A DNA stretch of 10,747 nt, taken from positions 1-10,747 of the forward strand of contig SKII01000114.1 in NCBI GenBank assembly GCA_007116505.1, written 5' to 3'. Both the position numbers and the translations under genes were made by a program. The notes beneath the pieces were generated by a model, which was given only the letters and a program-made list of their open reading frames with translations, ran no database searches and was not told the DNA's origin. This document shows positions 1 through 6,711 of the stretch, in pieces (positions within the stretch are counted from its first letter, which is position 1; each line of letters starts with the position of its first letter). Origin of the DNA: Nitriliruptoraceae bacterium (GTDB lineage Bacteria; Actinomycetota; Nitriliruptoria; Nitriliruptorales; Nitriliruptoraceae).

Positions 1-2440
1 CCGCGAAGGCCGCCTCGTGCTGCTCGAGCACGCTGCGCGCCAGGTCGACGAACCCGTGCCCCCCGAGCACCGACACGGTCCCGGTGAAGCACCGGTCGAT
101 GACCTCATGCGCGAGACCGAGCGCCTCGAAGATCTGCGCGGCGCGGTACGAGTCGAGCACCGAGATGCCCATCTTCGACATGATCTTGCGCACGCCGTCC
201 TCGAGCGCGGCCCGGTAACGGTGCTGCGCCTCCGACGCGGTCGGGTTGTCGCCGCCGATCCGCCCCTCGTCGGCGAGGCTCGCGATCGTCTCGAGGACGA
301 GCCGCGGCACCAGCGCGTCCGCGCCGTACCCGAGCAGCGTCGCCGCGTCATGCGTCGTGCGGGCCTCGTCGGTCTCCGCGATGAGCGACGTGCGGGTCCG
401 CACGCCGGCGGCGACGAGGCGCTGGTGCACGGCACCGACCGCGAGCAGGATCGGGATGCGGCAGCGCTCGACGGCGGCACCGACGTCGCTGACCACGAGG
501 ATCCCTGCGCCTCGCTCGACGTGCGCGAGGGCCTCCTCCCCGAGCCGCACGAGCGCCCGCTCGAGGCCCTCGGGGCCGTCGGCCACCGGGAACGTGGCGG
601 CCACCGCCATGACCGGCCAGGGCAGGCGCGCGTCCATAGCGAGCCGGCGCAGACCATCGGGCGTGAGGAGGAACGAGTCGAGCTCGACCAGCCGGACGGC
701 CTCCGGCCCCTCCGTGAGCAGCGGGGCCCTGCGCCCGAGGCGCGTGCGGATGCTCATCACCTCGCGCTCGCGGAGATGGTCGATCGGCGGGTTGGTCACC
801 TGCGCGAAGCGCTGCTTGAGCAGGTGGGACACGGGGCGGTGGACCAGCGACAGGACCTCGATCGGCGTGTCGTCGCCCATCGAGGACACGGCCTCCTTGC
901 CCGTGGTCGCCATCGGCCGCAGGACGGAGGTGACCTCCTCCTTCGTGAAGCCGTAGGCGAGCTGGCGGCGGACGAGGTCGTCGCCGACGTGCTCGACGGA
1001 CTGCCCGGTCGCGCCCTCGATGAGGTGCTCGCGGATCCAGTCGCCGTACGGCGCACGCGCCGCGAGCGCATGCTTGATGGTGCGGTCGTCCTGCAGCCCC
1101 CCGGCATCCGGGTCGACGCAGAGCATCTGCCCGGGACCGAGCCGCCCGCGACGCACGGTGACGCCCTCGGCCGCCTCGGGCAGCTCGACGCGCATCGCAC
1201 CGACCTCGCTCGCGGCGAGGACCAGCCCGTCGGAGCGCACGTGGTAGCGCAGGGGACGGAGGCCGTTGCGGTCCAGCGCCGCACCGACCCGTACGCCGTC
1301 GGTGAAGATGAGCGCCGCCGGACCGTCCCACGGCTCGACCAGGCAGGCGTGGTAACGGTAGAAGTCGCGGATGTCCGCAGGGATCGCGTTGCTGTTCTGC
1401 CACGCCTGCGGCACGAGCATCGCCTGCGCGTGGCGGACGTCGCGCCCACCGTTGACGAGCAGCTCGAGCGCGGCATCGAGCTTCGCCGAGTCGGACTGGT
1501 CGACGTCGATGACGGGCGGGAGCAGCGACGGGTCGACCCAGTCGGCACCGTCGATCGACAGCGCGCCCTCGACGAGCTGACCCTCGCGTGCCTGCATCAG
1601 GTTCGCGTTGCCCTCGATCGTGTTGATCTCGCCGTTGTGGCAGAGCATCCGGAACGGCTGCGCGCGCTGCCAGGTTGGCATCGTGTTCGTGGAGAAGCGC
1701 GAGTGGAAGATCGCGAGCGACGAGACGAAGCGCTCGTCGAGCAGGTCGGGGTAGAACCCGCCGAGCTGCGCGGCGTCTGCCATCGCCTTGTAGGTGACGG
1801 TCAGGAACGAGCAGCTCGCTGCGTAGAGGTCGGCCCCTGCAGCACGCGCGGCACGTACGGCACGCCGGCGGACCCGGTAGGCGACGCGCTCCGCCTCACG
1901 GTCGTCGAGGCCGTCGGGACGTCGCAGGACCGCCTGGACCAGCGCCGGCATGCGGTCACGGGCCTCGGGCCCGATCGCCTCGGGGACGGTCGGTACGTCG
2001 CGCCACGCGACGAGATCGACGTCCTCCTCCGTGCAGGCCGCCGCGAACGCCGCGCGGGCGGTGGCGCGTGCGGCATCGCCGTCCGGACCGTCCGTGCCGT
2101 CGAGGAACAGGAACGCGAGACCCAGCGGCGCCTCGTCGACCTCGGTGCCGAGCTCCTCCACCCACGTCCGCACGAGCGACTGCGGGATGCGCGCGAGCAG
2201 CCCCGCACCGTCCCCCGACGCGGCGTCCGCCGCGACCGCACCTCGGTGCTGCACACCGCACAGGCCGTCGAGGGCGAGGCGGACGACGTCACGTCCGGCG
2301 CTGCCGTCGGAGCGGGCGACGAAGCCGATGCCACAGGCGTCGCGCTCGCTCGGGAGCGCGAAGTGCGCGCCGGGTGCGACGGCCTGGGCGGCAGAGGCGT
2401 CAGAGGCGCCAGGGGCGCCAGGGGCACGGTGCTCGGTCAT
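1..2440 (-). CDS. gltB: Glutamate synthase (GOGAT) large subunit, 3' end beyond window
   Basis: This gene encodes the large subunit of glutamate synthase, which makes two glutamates from glutamine and 2-oxoglutarate in the cytoplasm, normally with the small subunit GltD. About 813 residues are visible; the family is near 1500, so the rest, including most of the FMN and 3Fe-4S part, lies off the left edge. Visible signatures are the N-terminal nucleophile region DACGIGF (Cys36, exposed after propeptide removal), HSRFSTNT (about 246-253) and CHNGEINT (267-274) of the class II glutamine amidotransferase domain. FAQVTNPPID (about 545-555) marks the central domain and SKMGIS (755-760) its approach to the FMN domain. 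The ATG at 2440 is chosen because GGAGG lies five bases upstream and no other start codon precedes Cys36. The 35-residue propeptide is rich in Ala, Pro, Gly and Ser. Identification is secure; partner gltD is not in view. Confidence 0.97.
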   Translation of the reverse strand, partial: MTEHRAPGAPGASDASAAQAVAPGAHFALPSERDACGIGFVARSDGSAGRDVVRLALDGLCGVQHRGAVAADAASGDGAGLLARIPQSLVRTWVEELGTEVDEAPLGLAFLFLDGTDGPDGDAARATARAAFAAACTEEDVDLVAWRDVPTVPEAIGPEARDRMPALVQAVLRRPDGLDDREAERVAYRVRRRAVRAARAAGADLYAASCSFLTVTYKAMADAAQLGGFYPDLLDERFVSSLAIFHSRFSTNTMPTWQRAQPFRMLCHNGEINTIEGNANLMQAREGQLVEGALSIDGADWVDPSLLPPVIDVDQSDSAKLDAALELLVNGGRDVRHAQAMLVPQAWQNSNAIPADIRDFYRYHACLVEPWDGPAALIFTDGVRVGAALDRNGLRPLRYHVRSDGLVLAASEVGAMRVELPEAAEGVTVRRGRLGPGQMLCVDPDAGGLQDDRTIKHALAARAPYGDWIREHLIEGATGQSVEHVGDDLVRRQLAYGFTKEEVTSVLRPMATTGKEAVSSMGDDTPIEVLSLVHRPVSHLLKQRFAQVTNPPIDHLREREVMSIRTRLGRRAPLLTEGPEAVRLVELDSFLLTPDGLRRLAMDARLPWPVMAVAATFPVADGPEGLERALVRLGEEALAHVERGAGILVVSDVGAAVERCRIPILLAVGAVHQRLVAAGVRTRTSLIAETDEARTTHDAATLLGYGADALVPRLVLETIASLADEGRIGGDNPTASEAQHRYRAALEDGVRKIMSKMGISVLDSYRAAQIFEALGLAHEVIDRCFTGTVSVLGGHGFVDLARSVLEQHEAAFA
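2393..2428 (-). repeat. Four 9-bp tandem units in the GltB propeptide
   Basis: Four imperfect 9-base units lie head to tail: agaggcgtc, agaggcgcc, aggggcgcc, aggggcacg (plus-strand reading). They are in frame with gltB and encode RAP-GAP-GAS-DAS, residues 5-16 of the propeptide that is removed before Cys36. Because units are a multiple of three, gain or loss would not shift the frame. Confidence 0.75.
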
Positions 2441-2445
2441 GCGGA

Positions 2446-2450
2446 CCTCC
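2446..2450 (-). promoter_or_regulatory. Ribosome binding site of gltB
   Basis: GGAGG on the minus strand, five bases before the ATG at 2440. It fixes the gltB start and therefore the long propeptide. The rest of the 129-base gap up to the thioesterase stop holds a small hairpin (GGACC, 2507-2511, with GGTCC, 2517-2521) but no convincing promoter. Confidence 0.7.
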
Positions 2451-2569
2451 GGGGACGACTGGACCCGAGGGTGCCGGCGCACGATGCGATGCACGGGCCC
2501 CCGGGCGGACCATCGCGGTCCTGGGGATGTGGGGAGCGCCGTTGCTCGCTGCAGGAGCGTAGCGCCCCC

Positions 2570-3064
2570 TCAGCCGCCGAGCTGCGCAGGGTCGATGTTG
2601 GCGAGCCGGACCTGGCCTCGAGCGACGACCTTGCCGTCGGAGGCACGGTGGAGCACGACCTGCCACAGCTGCTGGGTCCGACCGACGTGCACGGGCGTGG
2701 CGACGCCGTCGACCCGCCCCTCGCGGTGCGGCCGGAGGAAGTCCGTCGCGTTGTGGGCCCCGACGCACACGAGCCCACGCGGGAGCACCTCCATCGCGGC
2801 ACAGACCGAGGCCATCGACTCGATGACGGAGCACCACACGCCGCCGTGCACGATGCCGGACGGCTGGTGCAGCGACTCGCCGGCGATGAAGTGCGCCTCT
2901 CCACGGTCGCGCGCCAGACGGTCCCAGCGCAGGCCGATCGTGCCTGCGCCGAAGCGATCGGTGAGGAACGCGTCGAGCCCGGTGAGGGCCTCGCCCTCGA
3001 GCGTCCCTCCCGAGGCGAGCACCTCGAGCGCTCGGTCGACCGCCGGTCCGAGAGGTCCCGCCAT
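2570..3064 (-). CDS. Hotdog-fold acyl-CoA thioesterase, YdiI/MenI/PaaI type
   Basis: This 164-residue cytoplasmic protein probably hydrolyses an acyl-CoA or aryl-CoA thioester. It has the 4HBT hotdog signature HQPSGIVHGG followed by VIESMAS. Gln67, His73 and Glu82 keep the same spacing (6 and 9 residues) as Gln48, His54 and Glu63 of E. coli YdiI as I recall them. The downstream pattern (N-T-D-F-L-R-P-H-REGRV, then GVATPVHVGRTQQLWQV) is also YdiI-like. This suggests 1,4-dihydroxy-2-naphthoyl-CoA hydrolysis (menaquinone pathway) as one option and a general PaaI-type thioesterase as the other; the substrate is inferred, not shown. The ATG at 3064 has GGAGG five bases upstream (3070-3074). An open frame continues upstream of it to about 3613, but that part is antisense to ilvD. 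No signal peptide or membrane segment is seen. It is divergent from ilvD and lies 129 bases ahead of gltB, so co-transcription with gltB is possible but unproven. Confidence 0.88.
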   Translation of the reverse strand: MAGPLGPAVDRALEVLASGGTLEGEALTGLDAFLTDRFGAGTIGLRWDRLARDRGEAHFIAGESLHQPSGIVHGGVWCSVIESMASVCAAMEVLPRGLVCVGAHNATDFLRPHREGRVDGVATPVHVGRTQQLWQVVLHRASDGKVVARGQVRLANIDPAQLGG

Positions 3065-3139
3065 CCTGTCCTCCGCTGCCGACCCTGCCGCCGCGCATGC
3101 CGCGACCGCCGCGGATGCCGTGCTGGAGATGCCCGACGG

Positions 3140-3145
3140 TAGCCT
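3140..3145 (+). promoter_or_regulatory. Candidate -10 element of ilvD
   Basis: TAGCCT fits the TANNNT pattern of actinobacterial -10 elements and lies about 70 bases before the ilvD ATG. The same hexamer appears before tetR on the minus strand (8678-8683). No good -35 is recognisable, so confidence is low. Confidence 0.3.
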
Positions 3146-3152
3146 TCCTCCC

Positions 3153-3173
3153 GCGCACGGACGTGACGTGCGC
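3153..3173. promoter_or_regulatory. Inverted repeat in the thioesterase/ilvD divergent region
   Basis: GCGCACG and CGTGCGC form perfect 7-base arms around a 7-base spacer, between the divergent thioesterase and ilvD starts. It sits just downstream of the candidate ilvD -10 (TAGCCT, 3140-3145), where a repressor site would be expected. In GC-rich DNA such a repeat can arise by chance, so this is a candidate operator only. Confidence 0.3.
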
Positions 3174-3215
3174 CCCGCCGAGCGCGACCGCGCGACCACG
3201 TGACCAGAGGCCCCC

Positions 3216-4904
3216 ATGCCCATCAGCGACCCGAAGCACCGCAGCCGCGACGTGACCGACGGACCGGGGCGCGCGCCGGCACGTGCGATGCTCCGCGCGA
3301 TCGGGATGACCGACGCCGACTGGTCGGTCCCCCAGGTCGGCATCGCATCGTCGTGGAACGAGGTCACGCCCTGCAACATGCCGCTCGACCGGCTCGCCAA
3401 GCAGGCGAAGGCGGGCGCGCGGGAGGCGGGTGCGTTCCCCATCGAGTTCACGACGGTCGCGGTCTCCGACGGCATCTCCATGGGCCACGAGGGCATGCGG
3501 GCATCGCTCGTCAGCCGCGAGGTCATCGCTGACTCCGTCGAGACGGTGATGCACGCCGAGCGGCTCGACGGCATGGTCACGCTCGCCGGCTGCGACAAGT
3601 CGCTGCCGGGCATGGTGATGGCGTCGGTCCGGCTCGACGTGCCGAGCGTCTTCGTCTACGCCGGATCGATCCTCCCCGGTCGGGTCGACGGTCGGGACGT
3701 CACCATCCAGGACGTGTTCGAGGCCGTCGGAGCGCACGCGCGCGGCCAGATCGACGACGCCCAGCTCGACACGCTCGAGCGCGCCGCGTGTCCGAGCGAG
3801 GGCTCGTGCGGTGGGATGTTCACGGCGAACACCATGGCCTCCGCGATCGAGGCCATGGGGCTCGCTCTGCTGGGCTCGTCGTCGCCACCGGCCCCCGCCC
3901 CGCGTCGCGACGAGTTCGCACGGCGCAGCGGAGAGGCCGTCGTCCAGCTGCTCGCCCGCGGCATCACCGCCCGCGACATCGTCACCCGCGAGGCGCTGGA
4001 GAACGCGATCAGCGTCGTCAGCGCCGTCGGCGGCTCGACGAACGCCGTGCTGCACCTGCTCGCGATCGCTGCCGAGGCCCGCGTCCCGCTGACCATCGAC
4101 GACTTCGACCGCATCGCGCGCCGCGTCCCACACATCGCCGACACCAAGCCGGCGGGCCGGTACGTGATGAACGACCTCGACCGCATCGGTGGCGTACCGG
4201 TCGTGCTGCGGGCGCTGCTCGATGCGGGGCTGCTGCACGGTGACGCGATGACCGTCTCCGGACGCACGATGGCGGAGGAGCTCGCGCTGCTCGACCCGCC
4301 CGCTCCCGACGGCGAGGTCGTCCGACCGGTCGATGCGCCGATCCGTGTCGACGGGGGTCTCGCGGTCCTGCGCGGGAGCCTCGCCCCGGACGGTGCGGTG
4401 GTGAAGGTGGCCGGTATCGCCGACGAGCAGCTCGTCTTCGAGGGGCCGGCCAGGGTGTTCGACGGGGAGAGCGGCGCGATGGCGGCCGTGCTCACGGGCG
4501 GCATCGTCGCCGGCGACGTCGTCGTCATCCGCTACGAGGGCCCCCAGGGTGGCCCGGGCATGCGGGAGATGCTGGCCGTGACCTCCGCCATCAAGGGTGC
4601 GGGGCTCGGCTCCGAGGTGGCCCTGCTCACCGACGGGCGCTTCTCGGGAGCGACACACGGCTTCTCCATCGGCCACGTCGCCCCGGAGGCCACCGCTGGA
4701 GGACCGATCGGCCTCGTCGAGGACGGCGACACGATCCGCATCGACGTGCCGGCGCGCACCATCGACCTGCTCGTCGATGAGACCGTGCTCGCCGAGCGGC
4801 GCACGCGCTGGGAGCCGCCGGCACCGCGCTACACGTCGGGCGTGCTGTGGAAGTACGCGCGGACCGTCGGCTCCGCCTCCACCGGCGCGACCACGGCCCT
4901 CTGA
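3216..4904 (+). CDS. ilvD: Dihydroxy-acid dehydratase
   Basis: This 562-residue enzyme dehydrates 2,3-dihydroxy-isovalerate and 2,3-dihydroxy-3-methylvalerate to the 2-keto acids in valine, leucine and isoleucine synthesis. Three cysteines expected to hold the cluster are present: Cys53 in TPCNMP, Cys126 in [10 protein letters not shown] and Cys198 in [15 protein letters not shown]. Their spacing fits the [2Fe-2S] class. [11 protein letters not shown] (about 84-94), [14 protein letters not shown] and [18 protein letters not shown] are further IlvD/Edd signatures. Length and the N-terminal pattern favour IlvD over 6-phosphogluconate dehydratase or a sugar-acid dehydratase. The ATG at 3216 has AGAGG five bases upstream, a modest site. 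It is the first gene of a likely two-gene unit: the next gene starts one base after its TGA. No ilvB, ilvN or ilvC is nearby, so the pathway genes are dispersed in this genome. Confidence 0.96.
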   Translation: MPISDPKHRSRDVTDGPGRAPARAMLRAIGMTDADWSVPQVGIASSWNEVTPCNMPLDRLAKQAKAGAREAGAFPIEFTTVAVSDGISMGHEGMRASLVSREVIADSVETVMHAERLDGMVTLAGCDKSLPGMVMASVRLDVPSVFVYAGSILPGRVDGRDVTIQDVFEAVGAHARGQIDDAQLDTLERAACPSEGSCGGMFTANTMASAIEAMGLALLGSSSPPAPAPRRDEFARRSGEAVVQLLARGITARDIVTREALENAISVVSAVGGSTNAVLHLLAIAAEARVPLTIDDFDRIARRVPHIADTKPAGRYVMNDLDRIGGVPVVLRALLDAGLLHGDAMTVSGRTMAEELALLDPPAPDGEVVRPVDAPIRVDGGLAVLRGSLAPDGAVVKVAGIADEQLVFEGPARVFDGESGAMAAVLTGGIVAGDVVVIRYEGPQGGPGMREMLAVTSAIKGAGLGSEVALLTDGRFSGATHGFSIGHVAPEATAGGPIGLVEDGDTIRIDVPARTIDLLVDETVLAERRTRWEPPAPRYTSGVLWKYARTVGSASTGATTAL

Positions 4905-4905
4905 G

Positions 4906-5418
4906 GTGCAGTTCGACGAGCTGCGGTTCATCACCCAGGAGGCGGCGCTCGACCTCGTGAGCAAGCGGGAACGTCCGCTGCCCCCGACGGTCGTGCTGCC
5001 CGGCCCTGCGCGCACCCTCCTGCTCACCCTGCCCGCCCTGCCCGAGGAGGACGAGCTGCGTCACCTCGTGTTCGCCGAGCTCGCCGTGGAGCACCTGACC
5101 GGCGAGAGCGTCCCGTGCTGGGGGTTCGTGGCCGAGGCGGACGTCGCCGGACGTGACGGGCTGGTCAGCGTGTGGGGCGCGCGCCGGCACGTCCCCCACG
5201 TGTCGGCGGCGCTGTTCGCCGAGGACGGCACGCTCGAGGAGTTCCTGCCGCAGGAGGAGCTCGACCCGACGGCGCTGCCGTTCCTCCACCCGCTGCAGCA
5301 TGCCGTGGACGCGCTCCCGGGTGCGCAGGACGTGTTCGACCTCTACGACCCGAAGCGCGCCGGCCCGGAGACACCACCCGGGGGCGCGACCTCAGGGCTC
5401 CCGATGTTCCCCGGCTGA
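4906..5418 (+). CDS. Unrecognised 170-residue protein coupled to ilvD
   Basis: I do not recognise the family. The frame encodes a soluble-looking, acidic protein of 170 residues beginning with QFDELRFITQEAALDLVS. It has no signal peptide, no membrane helix, no metal-binding motif and a single cysteine (in SVPCWGF). A middle part of mixed helix/strand character (LRHLVFAELAVEHLTGESV, then GLVSVWGARRHV) is followed by a Pro/Gly-rich C-terminus. The chosen GTG at 4906 lies one base after the ilvD stop (TGAGGTG), which suggests translation by reinitiation since no free Shine-Dalgarno is present. A second possible start is GTG at 4957, with AGGAGG at 4937-4942 but 14 bases away. Position implies co-transcription with ilvD; a role in branched-chain metabolism would be inference only. 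Its 3' end overlaps the convergent corC-type gene by 27 bases. Confidence 0.7.
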   Translation: MQFDELRFITQEAALDLVSKRERPLPPTVVLPGPARTLLLTLPALPEEDELRHLVFAELAVEHLTGESVPCWGFVAEADVAGRDGLVSVWGARRHVPHVSAALFAEDGTLEEFLPQEELDPTALPFLHPLQHAVDALPGAQDVFDLYDPKRAGPETPPGGATSGLPMFPG

Positions 5419-6711
5419 CGACCACGAGGGCGCGCGGACGGTGATGCGTCCGGCACGGCGGCCCTCGAGGCTGCGGACCTCGAGGCGCCAGCCCCCGGCC
5501 GTCGTCACGACGTCGCCGACCGCGAGCAGCCGTCCGAGGCGTTCCACCATCCAGCCCGACACCGTGTCCGCGTCCAGCGCCTCGTCCTCCAGGTCGATAC
5601 CGACGAGGTCCTCGAGCACGTCCCAGCGCATCGTGCCCGGCGCGATCCAGGAGCGCGGGCCGAGCGTGACGAGCGCCGGCTCGTCGTCGAACTCGTCGAC
5701 GATGTCTCCGACGAGCTCCTCGAAGAGGTCCTCGAGCGTCACGAGCCCGGCGGTCCCACCGAACTCGTCGATGACGACCGCCGCCTGGGCACGGGTCTGC
5801 AGGAGCTCACGGAGCAGCGACTCGAGGTCGCGCGACTCGGGGACGGCGACGACAGGGCGCATGACGTCGTCGACGAGCGCGTCGGTGGCGTGGCCGCCGA
5901 CGATCAGGTCCTTGACGTGGACCACGCCGACGACATGGTCGATGTCCCGCTCGTACACGGGCAGCCGCGTGTGTCCGGACCGCGCCGCAGCATCGAGGAC
6001 GCGTGCGACGGGCGTGCCGGTGGCGACGGACACGAGGTCGATGCGCGGCGTCATCGCGGATCCGGCGACGACGTCGCGCAGCTCGAGCACGGCGGCGAAG
6101 AGGCGGGCGTCCTCGACGCCGATCGACCCGCTCTCCCGCGCCTGGCCGAGCACGAGCAGCAGCTCCTCGGCGCTGTGACCGAGCGAGCGCTCGTCGATGA
6201 CCTGCACCCCGACGGCACGTGCGAGCAGGTTGGCCGCCCCGTTGAGGACGAGCACCACGGGGCGGAGCACGCGCATCACGGCGGCGAAGGGACGGGCGAC
6301 CGCGAGGGCGACGTCCTCCGCGCGGGCGATCGCGACGTTCTTCGGCGCCATCTCCCCGACCACCATGTGCAGGAAGACCACCACGACGATCGCGACGGTG
6401 ACGGCCAGCGCGACCCCCGCACCCTCGGGGAGGTCCGTGCGGCCGAGCAGCTGCTTGAGCGCGTCGGCGAGCGCAGGCTCGGCGACCGCACCCAGCCCGA
6501 GCGACGCGAGCGTGATGCCGAGCTGCGCGCCGGAGAAGGTCACGGGGAGCTCCCGGAGCGCGCGCAGCGCCGCGACCGCACGGCGGTCCCCCTCCTCCGC
6601 ACGCTGCTCGACGATCGCACGTCGTGCGGCGAGGAGCGAGATCTCCACCGCGACGAAGAACGCGTTGACGCCGAGCAGGACGAGGCCGGTGACCAGCGCG
6701 AGCGTGCTCAT
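5392..6711 (-). CDS. CorC/HlyC (CNNM-like) membrane protein, second paralogue
   Basis: This 439-residue inner-membrane protein belongs to the DUF21-CBS pair-CorC_HlyC family, linked to Mg2+/Co2+ transport or efflux in bacteria and to CNNM proteins in animals. Hydrophobic segments lie near 4-24, 57-80, 99-121 and 142-165. Family marks are AQLGITLASLGLG (62-74), VVGEMAPKNVAIAR (117-130) and LNGAANLL (156-163). The CBS pair covers about 220-340, with SGHTRLPVYE, VVHVKDLI and VIDEFGGTAGLVTLEDLFE. The C-terminal transporter-associated domain runs from about 355 to 425. The ATG at 6711 overlaps the preceding gene's stop as ATGA, so translation is coupled; no strong separate ribosome binding site is seen. 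The name hemolysin C is historical; toxin activity should not be assumed. The ion is not determined by sequence. Confidence 0.92.
   Translation of the reverse strand: MSTLALVTGLVLLGVNAFFVAVEISLLAARRAIVEQRAEEGDRRAVAALRALRELPVTFSGAQLGITLASLGLGAVAEPALADALKQLLGRTDLPEGAGVALAVTVAIVVVVFLHMVVGEMAPKNVAIARAEDVALAVARPFAAVMRVLRPVVLVLNGAANLLARAVGVQVIDERSLGHSAEELLLVLGQARESGSIGVEDARLFAAVLELRDVVAGSAMTPRIDLVSVATGTPVARVLDAAARSGHTRLPVYERDIDHVVGVVHVKDLIVGGHATDALVDDVMRPVVAVPESRDLESLLRELLQTRAQAAVVIDEFGGTAGLVTLEDLFEELVGDIVDEFDDEPALVTLGPRSWIAPGTMRWDVLEDLVGIDLEDEALDADTVSGWMVERLGRLLAVGDVVTTAGGWRLEVRSLEGRRAGRITVRAPSWSSAGEHREP

Noticed and set aside
2393..2428. Tandem repeat as part of a CRISPR or minisatellite array
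   Set aside because: Units are only 9 bases, have no spacers and lie inside a coding frame.
17..3142. Plus-strand open frame of 1041 codons opposite gltB and the thioesterase
   Set aside because: It is antisense to two well-identified genes and crosses their intergenic gap. Its translation is Arg/Asp/His/Val-rich without any domain, as expected for a shadow frame in GC-rich DNA.
3065..3613. N-terminal extension of the thioesterase frame to 3613
   Set aside because: The extra part is antisense to ilvD, unlike any hotdog protein, and the ATG at 3064 has a strong ribosome binding site and gives normal family length.
3216..4904. ilvD as 6-phosphogluconate dehydratase or sugar-acid dehydratase
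   Set aside because: Length, N-terminal pattern and the three-cysteine set fit [2Fe-2S] dihydroxy-acid dehydratase better.
4597..4905. Extension of the unknown gene back to ATG 4597
   Set aside because: This part overlaps the conserved C-terminal coding sequence of ilvD in another frame and reads as low-complexity Arg/Ser/Pro.
2400..5027. Minus-strand open frame of 875 codons opposite ilvD
   Set aside because: No domain is recognisable; it is antisense to ilvD and runs through the thioesterase in another frame. It is a GC-driven shadow.
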